A stretch of 64,000 bases of DNA from Aurantimonas sp. Leaf443 (GTDB lineage Bacteria > Pseudomonadota > Alphaproteobacteria > Rhizobiales > Rhizobiaceae), in contig NZ_LMRD01000007.1 in the NCBI RefSeq assembly GCF_001425575.1, positions 62,001 through 126,000 of the forward strand, read 5' to 3'. The position numbers and the translations under genes are program-made. The notes under the pieces were generated by a model. That model ran no database searches. It was not told the DNA's origin and was given only the letters and a program-made list of their open reading frames with translations. Below are positions 8,620 to 17,153 of the stretch, one piece after another; position 1 is the first letter of the stretch, and each line of letters starts with the position of its first letter.

Positions 8620-8915
8620 CGGAAATTCCCTTCTTCGGCCAGACGCTTGGCGGTTCGGATGTCGCGGGCCTGCATGCGTTTGCTGCCGGCGCAGTACAAG
8701 ACGATGATCGTCTCTCCCCGCTTCTGGAAATAGATCCGGTATCCCGGACCGTAGTGGATGCGCAGTTCGCTGATCCCGTCGCCGACCGGCTCGACATCGC
8801 CGGCATGGCCTTAGGCAAGACGGTCGAGACGCGAGACGATGAGACCGCGAGCGCGCTCGTCGCGCAGAGCCTTCCACCATTGCCTGAAGGTTTCGGTCTG
8901 TCGCAGTTCGAGCAT
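8620..8915 (-). pseudogene. RelE/HigB-type toxin, interrupted by an in-frame TAA
   Basis: Translation from ATG at 8915 gives 34 residues (MLELRQTETFRQWW, ending RLDRLA) and then TAA at 8813-8811. The same frame resumes directly after the stop with GHAGDVEPVGDGISELRIHY, then YGPGYRIYFQKRGE and DIRTAKRLAEE, the middle and end of the phage-derived Gp49-like/HigB toxin family. Only one codon breaks the match, so this is a nonsense mutation rather than a frameshift. After RLAEE the frame also fails to stop at the usual place and runs into the antitoxin; a second small lesion may be present. A sequencing error cannot be excluded. Confidence 0.8.
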
Positions 8916-9041
8916 GGCGAACTGTAGTTTATAGACGACAGCCGGACAAGGCGTCGGGCGCGGAAATCGTTGGGCCCGCCGCTCGGCCGGCGCCGGCTTC
9001 GTGAGGCAGAAAGGCCGGCACGCGACCTCTTCCCCTTGCGG

Positions 9042-9752
9042 TCAGGCCGTGCGCAGGAGCGCCAGGACGGATTCCTGCAGCAGCGCCTTGTGGCGCTGGC
9101 GCGTTCTGGGGTCGGCGAGGTCGCGCCCGAAGATCGTGCCGAACGTGTGCCGGTTGGAGACGCGGAAGAAGCAGAAGGAGGAGATCAGCATGTGCAGGTC
9201 GATCGGGTCCACCTCCCGCTTGAAGGCGCCGCTCGTCTGGCCGCGGCGCAGGATCGCCTCGATCGTGGCGATGACCGAGACGTTCAGCTGGCTGAGCGTC
9301 GTCGACTGGCGCATGTGCTCGGCCCGGTGGATGTTCTCGATCGTGACGAGGCGGATGAATTCGGGATTGGCCTCGTCGTAGTCGAAGGTGAAGTCGATGA
9401 GGCGTCGCATCGCCTCGACGGGATCGAGCTCGCCGAGCTTGAGCTGGTCCTCCACCTGCCGGATCCCGGCATAGGCGTGTTCGAGGACGGCGAGATAGAG
9501 CCCCTCCTTCGATCCGAAATGGTAGTAGATCATCCGCTTGGACGTGCGCGTGCGCTCCGCGATCGCATCGACCCGCGCGCCCGACAGACCGTTGGCGGCG
9601 AATTCCTCGCGGGCGACGAGGAGGATGTCGTGGCGCGTCTTCTCGGTGCGGTCGCGTTGCGCCACGCGGCGCGCGCGGGCCGAGCGCTCGGCGGGCGCCG
9701 CGGCCTCGTCCGCCTCGGGCGCGAGGATGTCCTGCGATCGGCTCATGCTCAT
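9042..9752 (-). CDS. TetR-family repressor, candidate regulator of quiC and TRAP units
   Basis: This 236-residue protein has a TetR-type N-terminal DNA-binding domain after an unstructured leader of about 30 residues (DILLVAREEFAANGLSGA, then RTSKRMIYYHFGSKEGLY near residues 68-85). The C-terminal ligand domain is of the type seen in regulators next to aromatic or hydroaromatic acid genes. It is divergent from the TRAP operon, and ACGAAC-N2-GTTCGT palindromes lie in the promoters of both plus-strand units flanking it. Ligand is likely a pathway compound such as shikimate, quinate, 3-dehydroshikimate or protocatechuate; this is inference. Confidence 0.85.
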   Translation of the reverse strand: MSMSRSQDILAPEADEAAAPAERSARARRVAQRDRTEKTRHDILLVAREEFAANGLSGARVDAIAERTRTSKRMIYYHFGSKEGLYLAVLEHAYAGIRQVEDQLKLGELDPVEAMRRLIDFTFDYDEANPEFIRLVTIENIHRAEHMRQSTTLSQLNVSVIATIEAILRRGQTSGAFKREVDPIDLHMLISSFCFFRVSNRHTFGTIFGRDLADPRTRQRHKALLQESVLALLRTA

Positions 9753-10053
9753 CTCGTCCTGACGTCTCCCCGCGCGGTCGCCCCGGGTCAGTATCGCCGA
9801 GAGTGCCGTCCGGCGCCATTATCGAAAGCGCGCCGCCTGCCGGATTCGGCTGTTGACTGAACGAACCAGTTCGTACATCTTTTGACAAGGTCCGGCGGCC
9901 GGGAGAACGTCGCCGCACCGGGGAGACGCCGTTCCACCGCCATCCGTCCCGTCCCGCCTTCTCGCGCGAAGGCGGCCGCGTGGCGGTCTGCGCCCGGACC
10001 GGCACCGAACTTGATGCGCCCGCGCGCCGATCGACATCGGGAGGATGTCCGTC
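9753..10053. promoter_or_regulatory. Divergent control region between TetR gene and TRAP operon
   Basis: This 301-base gap contains the second operator copy and the promoter of the transport operon. Downstream of the promoter is a leader of about 165 bases with no gene that I can support. Promoter elements for the TetR gene are not clear. Confidence 0.55.
9853..9879 (+). promoter_or_regulatory. Promoter with embedded TetR-type operator (TRAP copy)
   Basis: TTGACT at 9853-9858 and TACATC at 9874-9879 are spaced exactly like the pair at 5387-5413. Between them lies ACGAACCAGTTCGT (9861-9874), with perfect ACGAAC/GTTCGT arms. The similarity continues downstream (TACAtctTTTGA here, TACACTTTTGA at the other site). 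This identity of layout over 4.5 kb supports one regulator acting on both units. Confidence 0.75.
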
Positions 10054-10620
10054 ATGCAGAAACTGGTCGATCTCTATTTCCAGACGCTCAAGGCGGCCAT
10101 CGCGCTGCTTCTGGCCGTCATGGTGATCCTCGTCTTCGGCAATGTCGTGATGCGCTATGCCCTGAACAGCGGCATCACCGTCTCGGAGGAGATGTCGCGC
10201 CTCGCCTTCGTGTGGCTGATCTTCCTCGGCGCGGCGCTCGCGCTGCGCGACCATGCCCATATCGGCATCGACACGCTCATCCGCGCCCTGCCGCGCAAGG
10301 CCGCCAAGGCCTGCGTCCTCGCCGGCTACCTCCTCATGCTTCTGGCCTGCGCGCTCCTGCTGCAGGGCGGCTTCGAGCAGTCGACGCTCACCTGGAACGC
10401 CGTGACGCCGGCCGCTGGCATCTCGATGAGCTGGTTCATGATCCCCGTGGTGATCTTCTCGGTCACCGCGATTCTCCTCCTCGGCGCCGAGGCGCTCGCG
10501 ATCCTCACGGGCCGCATCGACCTCTCGAGCGCCGTGCTCGTGCAGGACTCCGAAGATCTGCTTCCGCCCGACGCGGCGCGACCGGCCGAGCCGCCGGTCG
10601 CCGCCGGCCTCGGCCGCTGA
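10054..10620 (+). CDS. dctQ: TRAP transporter small membrane subunit
   Basis: This 188-residue DctQ-type protein has four predicted membrane segments (about residues 12-32, 47-67, 85-108 and 128-152). The motif ALRDHAHIGID in the second loop is typical of the family. The ATG at 10054 is preferred because GGGAGGA ends 8 bases upstream; another ATG at 10045 overlaps that site. With DctM and DctP it forms a sodium-driven importer; context suggests a hydroaromatic acid such as shikimate or quinate. Confidence 0.88.
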   Translation: MQKLVDLYFQTLKAAIALLLAVMVILVFGNVVMRYALNSGITVSEEMSRLAFVWLIFLGAALALRDHAHIGIDTLIRALPRKAAKACVLAGYLLMLLACALLLQGGFEQSTLTWNAVTPAAGISMSWFMIPVVIFSVTAILLLGAEALAILTGRIDLSSAVLVQDSEDLLPPDAARPAEPPVAAGLGR

Positions 10621-10635
10621 CGGGAGACAGGGATC

Positions 10636-11919
10636 ATGGTCGTCGCCGTCTTTCTCGGTTCCCTCCTCGGCACGATGGCGCTCGGCATGCCGATCGCCTT
10701 CGCCCTCGTCCTCTCCGGCGTCGCGCTGATGATCCACATGGATCTCTTCGACGGCCAGATCGTCGCGCAGACCATCCTGCAGGGGGCCGACAGCTTCACG
10801 CTGATCGCCGTGCCCTTCTTCATGCTCGCCGGCGAGATCATGAACCAGGGCGGTCTGTCCAAGCGCATCGTCGATCTCGCGGTGTCGCTCGTCGGCCATC
10901 GCCGCGGCGGGCTCGGCTTCGTCTGCATCCTGGCGGCCTGCGTCCTGTCGAGCCTCTCGGGCTCGGCGGTGGCCGACGCGGCGGCGCTGGCCGCCCTCCT
11001 GATGCCCATGATGGTCCGGTCCGGCCACGATCCCGCCCTGTCCGGCGGCCTCATCGCCTCCTCGGCGATCATCGGCCCGATCATCCCGCCCTCGATCGGC
11101 TTCATCCTCTACGGCGTCGTCGGCGGCGTCTCGATCACCAAGCTCTTCCTCGCCGGCATCGCGCCCGGCCTGATGATCGGCGCCGCGCTCTGCGTCGCCT
11201 GGCTCTTCGTCATCCGCAAGGAGAAGTTCGCCCTGCCCGTGCGGGCGAGCGGCGCCGAGCGCCGGCAGGCGCTCGCCTCGAGCCTCTGGGCGCTGATGCT
11301 GCCCGTCATCATCATCTTCGGGCTGAAGTTCGGCGTCTTCACGCCGACGGAGGCCGGCGTCGTGGCCGCCGTCTACTCGCTCTTCGTGGCGATGGTGATC
11401 TATCGCGAGCTGACGCCCTCGATGCTCTTCGGCGTCTTCGCCGCCGCGGCCAAGACGACCGCCGTCGTCATGTTCCTCGTGGCCGCCGCCTCCGTCTCGG
11501 CCTGGCTCATCACCATCGCCGATCTGCCGGGCGCTATGGTGGCGCTGCTCGAGCCGCTGATGGACAACCAGACGCTGCTGCTCGTGGCCATCATGGTCCT
11601 GATCGTCGCCGTCGGCACCGCCATGGACATGACGCCGACCATCCTCATCCTGACGCCGGTGCTCATGCCCGTCATCAAGCAGGCCGGCATCGATCCCGTC
11701 TATTTCGGCGTGCTCTTCATCATCAACAACTCGATCGGCCTCATCACGCCGCCGGTCGGCACGGTGCTGAACGTCGTGTGCGGCGTCGGCCGGATCTCGA
11801 TGGAAAAGCTCATCCGCGGCGTCTGGCCCTTCATGCTGGCCCAGCTCGTCGTCCTGATGCTGCTCGTGCTCTTCCCGGCCCTCGTCACCGTGCCGGCCGC
11901 CTTCTTCGCCGGCCGCTGA
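10636..11919 (+). CDS. dctM: TRAP transporter large permease
   Basis: This 427-residue DctM-family protein carries about 12 hydrophobic segments and is the sodium-coupled translocation subunit. Motifs such as PFFMLAGEIMNQGG near residue 60 and IIGPIIPPSIGFILYG near residue 145 are characteristic, as is the repeat ITPPVGTVLNV near the end. It starts 15 bases after dctQ. Length is normal and nothing is missing. Confidence 0.93.
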   Translation: MVVAVFLGSLLGTMALGMPIAFALVLSGVALMIHMDLFDGQIVAQTILQGADSFTLIAVPFFMLAGEIMNQGGLSKRIVDLAVSLVGHRRGGLGFVCILAACVLSSLSGSAVADAAALAALLMPMMVRSGHDPALSGGLIASSAIIGPIIPPSIGFILYGVVGGVSITKLFLAGIAPGLMIGAALCVAWLFVIRKEKFALPVRASGAERRQALASSLWALMLPVIIIFGLKFGVFTPTEAGVVAAVYSLFVAMVIYRELTPSMLFGVFAAAAKTTAVVMFLVAAASVSAWLITIADLPGAMVALLEPLMDNQTLLLVAIMVLIVAVGTAMDMTPTILILTPVLMPVIKQAGIDPVYFGVLFIINNSIGLITPPVGTVLNVVCGVGRISMEKLIRGVWPFMLAQLVVLMLLVLFPALVTVPAAFFAGR

Positions 11920-12032
11920 ACGCGGCCGATCCGTCTCCATCGATCGCGCTCGGGAGGGCGCGGCCGACATCCAGCGCCTTCGGGCACAACCTCGCGACGC
12001 CGGAAAGCGTCCATCTCGGGAGGACTACACAG

Positions 12033-13049
12033 ATGCGCATCACCAGACGCTTCGCCGCCGCCCTCGGCCTTGCCACCCTCCTCGCCTCGGCGGGCCTCGC
12101 CCAGGCCGAGATCAGCGAGCGCACCATCAAGTTCGCCGCGCAGAACTCCAAGGGCCACCCGCAGGTGACGGGCATGGAGCGCTTCGCCGAACTCGTGAAG
12201 GAGAAGAGCGGCGGCAAGATCGAGGTCAAGCTCTTTCCCGGCGGGACGCTCGGCGGCGACGTGCAGACGCTGGCCTCCATCCAGGGCGGCACGGTGGAGA
12301 TGAGCGTGATGAACGCCGGCATCCTCTCGGGCACCATCAAGGAATTCGGCGTCGTCGACCTGCCCTTCCTGTTCGGGACGCCCGAGGAGGCGGACGCGGT
12401 GATGGACGGGCCGATCGGCACCGACCTCATGAACCGACTGCCCGACCAGCGCCTCGTCGGCCTCGGCTTCTGGGAGCTCGGCTTCCGCCATCTCACCAAC
12501 GACCGCCGCGCCGTGAACGGCGTCGAGGACGTGAAGGGCCTGAAGATCCGCACCGTGCAGGCCGCGGTGCCCATCGCCACCTTCAACGCGCTCGGCGCCA
12601 ACGCCGTGCCGCTGCCCTATCCCGAACTCTACAGCGCGCTCGAGACCGGCACGGTCGACGGCCAGGAGAACCCGCTCTCCAACATCGTCAACGCCAAGTT
12701 CACCGAGGTGCAGAAGTACCTGACGCTGACCGGCCACCAGTACAATCCGCAGATCGTTCTGATCTCGAAGGCCTTCTGGGACAAGCTCGACCCGGAGGAG
12801 CAGACGCTCCTGCAGGCCGCCGCGACGGAGGCGCGGGACTACCAGCGCAAGGTCTCGCGCGACGCCAATGCCGGCTTCCTCGACGAGATCCGCAAGAGCG
12901 GCATGGAGGTCGTCGAACTCTCGCCCGAGAAGCTCGACGCCTTCCGCAAGGCCGTGGAGCCGGTCGTCGCCGAGTTCCGCGAGACGATCGGCGTGGAGAC
13001 CGTGGACGCCCTCTTCGCCCAGCTGAAGACGCTCCGCGGCGCGAAGTAA
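12033..13049 (+). CDS. dctP: TRAP transporter periplasmic substrate-binding protein
   Basis: This 338-residue DctP-family protein has a Sec signal peptide (positively charged start, hydrophobic core, cleavage after GLAQA near residue 25). The conserved region around residues 160-190 (GLKIRTVQAAV) contains the Arg that holds the carboxylate of the ligand, and GTVDGQENPLSN follows. A GGGAGGA ribosome site lies 9 bases before the ATG. It comes 113 bases after dctM and probably shares its transcript. Substrate is not shown by sequence; a carboxylate from the shikimate/quinate route is inferred. Confidence 0.9.
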   Translation: MRITRRFAAALGLATLLASAGLAQAEISERTIKFAAQNSKGHPQVTGMERFAELVKEKSGGKIEVKLFPGGTLGGDVQTLASIQGGTVEMSVMNAGILSGTIKEFGVVDLPFLFGTPEEADAVMDGPIGTDLMNRLPDQRLVGLGFWELGFRHLTNDRRAVNGVEDVKGLKIRTVQAAVPIATFNALGANAVPLPYPELYSALETGTVDGQENPLSNIVNAKFTEVQKYLTLTGHQYNPQIVLISKAFWDKLDPEEQTLLQAAATEARDYQRKVSRDANAGFLDEIRKSGMEVVELSPEKLDAFRKAVEPVVAEFRETIGVETVDALFAQLKTLRGAK

Positions 13050-13061
13050 CGCGCTCCGGCG

Positions 13062-13086
13062 CGGCGGCCGGCCAGACCGGCCGCCG
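13062..13086 (+). terminator. Strong GC hairpin between dctP and aroE
   Basis: A perfect 10-bp stem (13062-13071 with 13077-13086) closes a 5-base loop. No T-run follows, so it may limit read-through or protect the dctP message end rather than stop transcription fully. Such hairpins after a binding-protein gene often raise its relative expression. Confidence 0.45.
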
Positions 13087-13132
13087 TGCTCTCTCCCGCT
13101 CTTCCCCGCCCCCTTCCTTCGAGGCGTGCGCC

Positions 13133-13993
13133 ATGCTCGACACCCCCACCACCACGATCAAGGTCGGCCTCATCGGCAGCGGCATCGGGCTCTCGCGCTC
13201 GCCCGCCCTCCACGAGGCGGAGGGCCGCGCGAACGGCCTGTCCCTCACCTACGAGCTGATCGATCTCGACGAGCGGGGCGTCGGCCTGTCCGCCCTTCCC
13301 GATCTCCTGCGCGAGGTGGAGGCGCGCGGCTTTGCCGGCGTCAACATCACCCATCCCGCCAAGCAGGCCGTCATCCCCGCGCTGGACGAACTCTCGCCGG
13401 AAGCGCGGGCGCTCGGCGCCGTGAACACGGTCGTCCTCGCCGGCGGGCGGCGCATCGGCCACAACACGGACTGCCCGGGCTTTGCCGAGGGCTTCCGCCG
13501 CAGCCTGCCCGGGGCCGATCTCTCCCATGCCGTGCAGCTGGGCGCCGGCGGCGCGGGCGCGGCGGTCGCGCGGGCCATGCTGCAGCTCGGCACGAGGCGC
13601 CTGACGATCTTCGACAGCGACGGCGCGCGCGCGCAGGCGCTCGCGGGGACGCTGGAACGCCAGTTCCCCGATGCCGCGGTCGAGCCCGGCGGCGACCTCG
13701 ACGCCGCGATGGCGCAGGCCACCGGCCTCGTCCACGCCACGCCCACCGGCATGGCCGCCCATCCCGGCCTGCCGCTCGACGAACGCCTGATCGAGCCCCG
13801 CCATTTCGTGGCCGAGATCGTCTATTTCCCCCTCGAGACCGAACTCCTGCGCGTCGCCCGCGCCAAGGGCTGCCGCACGGTCGACGGCGGCGGCATGGCC
13901 GTCTTCCAGGCCGCCGGCGCCTTCCGCCACTTCACCGGCATAGAACCCGACGCCGAACGCATGCTCGCCCATTTCGCCGCGATGGTCGGCTGA
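13133..13993 (+). CDS. aroE: Shikimate/quinate dehydrogenase
   Basis: This 286-residue protein is of the shikimate dehydrogenase family. The substrate site shows SRSPALHE near residue 21, the catalytic Lys in NITHPAKQA near residue 80 and Asp in NTDCPGF. The nucleotide fold has GAGGAGAAVARAM, and the second strand ends TIFDSDG, with an acid where NADP-specific enzymes usually have basic residues; this suggests NAD and a catabolic role. It lies at the end of the TRAP operon, so it probably oxidises imported shikimate (or quinate) for QuiC. The genome's biosynthetic AroE is probably elsewhere. Confidence 0.88.
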   Translation: MLDTPTTTIKVGLIGSGIGLSRSPALHEAEGRANGLSLTYELIDLDERGVGLSALPDLLREVEARGFAGVNITHPAKQAVIPALDELSPEARALGAVNTVVLAGGRRIGHNTDCPGFAEGFRRSLPGADLSHAVQLGAGGAGAAVARAMLQLGTRRLTIFDSDGARAQALAGTLERQFPDAAVEPGGDLDAAMAQATGLVHATPTGMAAHPGLPLDERLIEPRHFVAEIVYFPLETELLRVARAKGCRTVDGGGMAVFQAAGAFRHFTGIEPDAERMLAHFAAMVG

Positions 13994-14067
13994 CGGGCAT
14001 CAAATCAGAGCGCCCCTCGCCCAGGGTGGCGCGTCGTGCATCGGATCGAAAGCAGGTTGATCCCCTG

Positions 14068-14862
14068 TCAAACAAATCGGTTGCGCAACAGCGCACGACG
14101 ACCCGCTATGAATTGCGAGACGAGCGCATAGCGTTGCCGCCAGTTTTCGTCGCGCACGGCTTCGGAGCCATGCGAATTGCTCCCATCCGTTTTGATGTAA
14201 TAATCCCCCAATAACGTTCCAATCAGAGAGAAGTCGGAGGGGCAAACTGCGGTAATTCGAAGCAGAAATTCATAGTCTTCCTCTTGCGTGAGAAAGTAAT
14301 CAAAATACATAAGATCCTGCGGGACCAGCGTTCTGTCGATCACGAAACTGTGGATCGGACAGAAGTTCCCCTTGAGGAGGTCTTCTTTTTTATCGCCAGG
14401 AAATTGCGGTAATACTGACTCGACATACTGGTAATATTTCAGAATATTGCTTTGTACCGACCGAACGCTTGCAAAGGCGATTGCCGACTGCGTTTCCTTC
14501 AACTTGTTGATCCAAGTCAGGTAGGCCTCTGGATAGAGAGTGTCATCGTAATCCAGGAATGCCATGTAACGGCCGTTACAACTGCGCATCCCGAGGTTGA
14601 TCAGCGACGAACGCGCATCCGCCGGGGTAGGCTGGTCGAAATTGTAGAACCGGATACCGAATCCATCGCCAACGTTGGCGTAAAATTCCAACCTGAGCCG
14701 GACGACGTCCAAATCCGCATCGCTGAATCTTTGCGTCACGATGATGACGTCGAGCGGCCTATACTGCTGCCCAAACAATGAAAAGATGCACCGATCCAAT
14801 TCATCCAACTTGGTGACATCGTGAAATCGAACAATGGTCTCGATTTTGTCCATACTTACCAT
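14068..14862 (-). CDS. GT2-like glycosyltransferase
   Basis: This 264-residue protein has the GT-A nucleotide-binding fold: IETIVRFHDV at the start, a GNGRYMAF-type segment (CNGRYMAFLDYDDTLY near residue 95) with the metal-binding acidic motif DYDD, and a later acidic TQEEDYEFLL. No membrane segment is visible. Base composition is much richer in A and T than neighbouring aroE. It overlaps the end of the next upstream gene by 7 bases; ATG at 14853 is an alternative start. Donor and acceptor sugars are unknown. Confidence 0.72.
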   Translation of the reverse strand: MVSMDKIETIVRFHDVTKLDELDRCIFSLFGQQYRPLDVIIVTQRFSDADLDVVRLRLEFYANVGDGFGIRFYNFDQPTPADARSSLINLGMRSCNGRYMAFLDYDDTLYPEAYLTWINKLKETQSAIAFASVRSVQSNILKYYQYVESVLPQFPGDKKEDLLKGNFCPIHSFVIDRTLVPQDLMYFDYFLTQEEDYEFLLRITAVCPSDFSLIGTLLGDYYIKTDGSNSHGSEAVRDENWRQRYALVSQFIAGRRALLRNRFV

Positions 14863-16733
14863 CTTGTCGGCGAGAAGCGGGTATCATGCTCGAAGTCGGC
14901 ATAGGCCATCCATTCCGGCGGCACCGTATCCGACGGCGGCAGAGGCGGACCAAAGCCAAGCTCCGCGAGGGTGTCGACGCAATAATTCTCGAAAGCTGGA
15001 CTGCCCCACTTCCGGGCGAGGAGGACCCCCGAGGCGAAGATCTCGCGCAGGATACCGACATTCCGCGCACGGTTCGTCACCGCGTGGAGGAAGAGCGCTC
15101 GCGGGCAAGTCAGCAACCTGAAACCCGAAGCAGCCGCCCGCCACGATAGATCGACGTCTTCGCAATAGAGGAAAAACCGCTCGTCGAAGCCGCCGACGCG
15201 GTCGTAGACACGCTTGGGAACAGCCAGACAGGCACCGGAAACCCACGGCGTATCGAAGTAATCCTGATTGTATACTTTTGGATGCTCGACAGGAAATTGC
15301 AACGCCTCCACCAAGGCGGAAGAGCGGTTCGCCTGAACCATTTGCACCAGGGCTTTGATCGTCTGAGGATGAAAGGCGCCATCGGCGTTCGCAGCGATAT
15401 AGAGTTCGGCGCCTTCCTCGAACGCACGCTCCATGAGACGGTTGTGCCCGGCTCCAAATCCGACATTTCCGACTGGCTGGAGATAATCAATCAGCGTCCT
15501 GCCGCAAACCGAACGCCGGGTATCGGCCCCGTTGTCTTGAATGTAGACCCGTGCATCCGCACTCCCCAGCACGCGCAAGGACTCGTCCAGGCTCAGGATA
15601 AAGCGCCGGAAGTCAGCATCTTCGTTGTTATACGTGACGACACCCACGGCGACACGAAGTCGTGGCACCTCGTCGACCCCAAGGTTTACAGCCTGGATCT
15701 TCGAGACCAGCCGGCGACCGGCCGCTGGAATGGGCGGCACGCGCTGTCTGCGCGGTTCGGGCGCCGACGCGCCGAACAGCGTGACGCAATACTGCGCCAC
15801 GAAGGCGTGAATGTCGTCGGGCGTCTCGGCACGGATGATGCCGGGCGTGTGTTCGAACAGTGGCTCATGCGCGATCTTGAGCCAGCGAAAACCCGCAATT
15901 TCGGCGGCGTAAAAGATCAACCGCTCGATTGCATGCGCTGGAGTACCGTCTTTCTGACCTTGCTCGTCTGGAAAATCCGAAAATGCCAATCCCAAATCGA
16001 GCAGCGGTCGCAAAGCAGCCGTTCGAGCCCAGAACATCGAGCCCGAAGGGAAATCGAGCGCCCGCTCCATGCTCAACGGGCGGCCCATCCTCTCAGACAA
16101 GGCATTCGCGATCTCGAAATTGCCGCCCCAGTTGATCCAGTGCCGAACGGGCTCGAAATGCTGGGACGCGACCACGCCCACGGAAGGCTCGATTTCAAAC
16201 AGATCCAGGATGGACTCTACGATATCCCTGCTTCCAATGAACTGCTCACAGAAGAATGCTCGCCAATGCTCCAGAACGTCTGCATGTTTCGACCGCTTCG
16301 AATGCAGGAAAAGGACGAGGTCGTAATCGTCGTATACGTCAGCAAACCCGACGATCTTTGGAGCAACGTCTCGACCTATATTTGGAAAAACCCGGACATC
16401 GAATGTTCCAAACTTCCAGTTATCGAAGTATGACTCGATAATCGATTTTTTCCAATCAGCGTCCGTCGAAAGAAAAAAATCGAATGGCCGGTCTATATTT
16501 TCGAGATAGCCTTGGATCGATGGAATGACATCCGGATAGAATGCGTGACAGATCACGGCAATTCTAGGCTGTCGCGATGAGCGCTCTGACGAGAAGCCGA
16601 AAGGAACTGCTAAACAGAAGTCTTCCTCGATGGGACGCGCGATCTCGACGGGTTCTTCAACGATCTGAGCGGCGCTCGTATCTGTATCGACGTTGCTCAA
16701 TTCATTCCTCTTCGATCCGAACGCCGCATGCAA
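14856..16733 (-). CDS. RgpF-like rhamnan synthesis domain fused to GT2 glycosyltransferase
   Basis: This 625-residue protein has two parts. Residues about 50-330 match the rhamnan synthesis F family (AVICHAFYPDV, NIGRDVAP, LFLHSKRSKH, GSMFWAR, GIIRAETPDD). Residues about 350-600 are a rhamnosyltransferase-like GT2 domain (VGVVTYNNED, QDNGAD, GNVGFGAGHNR, ANADGAF, FLYCEDVDLSWR). Such proteins build rhamnose-containing O-antigen or capsule chains, which fits the dTDP-rhamnose genes nearby. Several short AT-rich stretches mark it as acquired. Confidence 0.85.
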   Translation of the reverse strand: MHAAFGSKRNELSNVDTDTSAAQIVEEPVEIARPIEEDFCLAVPFGFSSERSSRQPRIAVICHAFYPDVIPSIQGYLENIDRPFDFFLSTDADWKKSIIESYFDNWKFGTFDVRVFPNIGRDVAPKIVGFADVYDDYDLVLFLHSKRSKHADVLEHWRAFFCEQFIGSRDIVESILDLFEIEPSVGVVASQHFEPVRHWINWGGNFEIANALSERMGRPLSMERALDFPSGSMFWARTAALRPLLDLGLAFSDFPDEQGQKDGTPAHAIERLIFYAAEIAGFRWLKIAHEPLFEHTPGIIRAETPDDIHAFVAQYCVTLFGASAPEPRRQRVPPIPAAGRRLVSKIQAVNLGVDEVPRLRVAVGVVTYNNEDADFRRFILSLDESLRVLGSADARVYIQDNGADTRRSVCGRTLIDYLQPVGNVGFGAGHNRLMERAFEEGAELYIAANADGAFHPQTIKALVQMVQANRSSALVEALQFPVEHPKVYNQDYFDTPWVSGACLAVPKRVYDRVGGFDERFFLYCEDVDLSWRAAASGFRLLTCPRALFLHAVTNRARNVGILREIFASGVLLARKWGSPAFENYCVDTLAELGFGPPLPPSDTVPPEWMAYADFEHDTRFSPTRW

Positions 16734-17153
16734 GCTTTCCGAGCGCGCCGCCTAAAGCAGACAAGACCCTTTCGACGCATCGTCGCTGGTCATTGTCTTG
16801 GTCGGATGGCCGCATATGCCGAAAGTGACGGGCTTCCCGCGCTTATGAGTTGCTGTTTGCGCAAAGCAAGGCAACCGCCATAGCAGGCTTGGCTGTGCAT
16901 GTATCACGCGTACAGAGTCCCAAAAGCCTGTGCATTTGTAGGGTCTTTCCTTATCGGGCGGAGTGTTTGGGGGACGCACCAGTCCTTGTCAAGGCGATGA
17001 CTCTCGACGCGATCCTCCAGGTGCCTGGAGAGGCAACCGCTGGCATCAGCTCCCGCCGGTACCGCGTCCAAGCCGGAACGAAGCTATCGTCGAGATGGAG
17101 TTCGGTGGAGAACGGGTCCCGAGAGACCGAACGATGATGACAGGCTATGCGCT
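16734..17153. other. 420-base gap without a supported gene
   Basis: The gap between two glycosyltransferase genes contains only short open frames of random appearance. It should hold the promoter for the minus-strand pair 16733-14068, but I could not pick convincing hexamers. Composition is lower in GC than the housekeeping regions. No repeat or insertion-sequence end was recognised. Confidence 0.5.

Noticed and set aside
8811-8813. Programmed read-through or selenocysteine at the toxin stop codon
   Set aside because: The codon is TAA, not TGA, and no read-through context or selenocysteine structure is visible; a nonsense mutation is simpler.
8929-11970. Very long minus-strand open frame of about 1,000 codons across the TRAP genes
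   Set aside because: It is antisense to well-supported dctQ and dctM, has low-complexity Glu/Arg/His composition and no domain. High GC codon use opens such antisense frames.
9882-13049. Single plus-strand frame of 1,055 codons joining upstream sequence to dctP
   Set aside because: Only the last 338 codons encode a recognisable protein with a signal peptide and ribosome site; the remainder is an out-of-frame copy of the dctQ and dctM region.
13062-13086. Full intrinsic terminator after dctP
   Set aside because: The stem is strong but there is no T-run and aroE follows closely, so I treat it as an attenuating or mRNA-end structure only.
16752-16979. Small 75-residue open frame in the gap before the AT-rich glycosyltransferase pair
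   Set aside because: No ribosome site, no domain, random-looking composition; probably not a gene.
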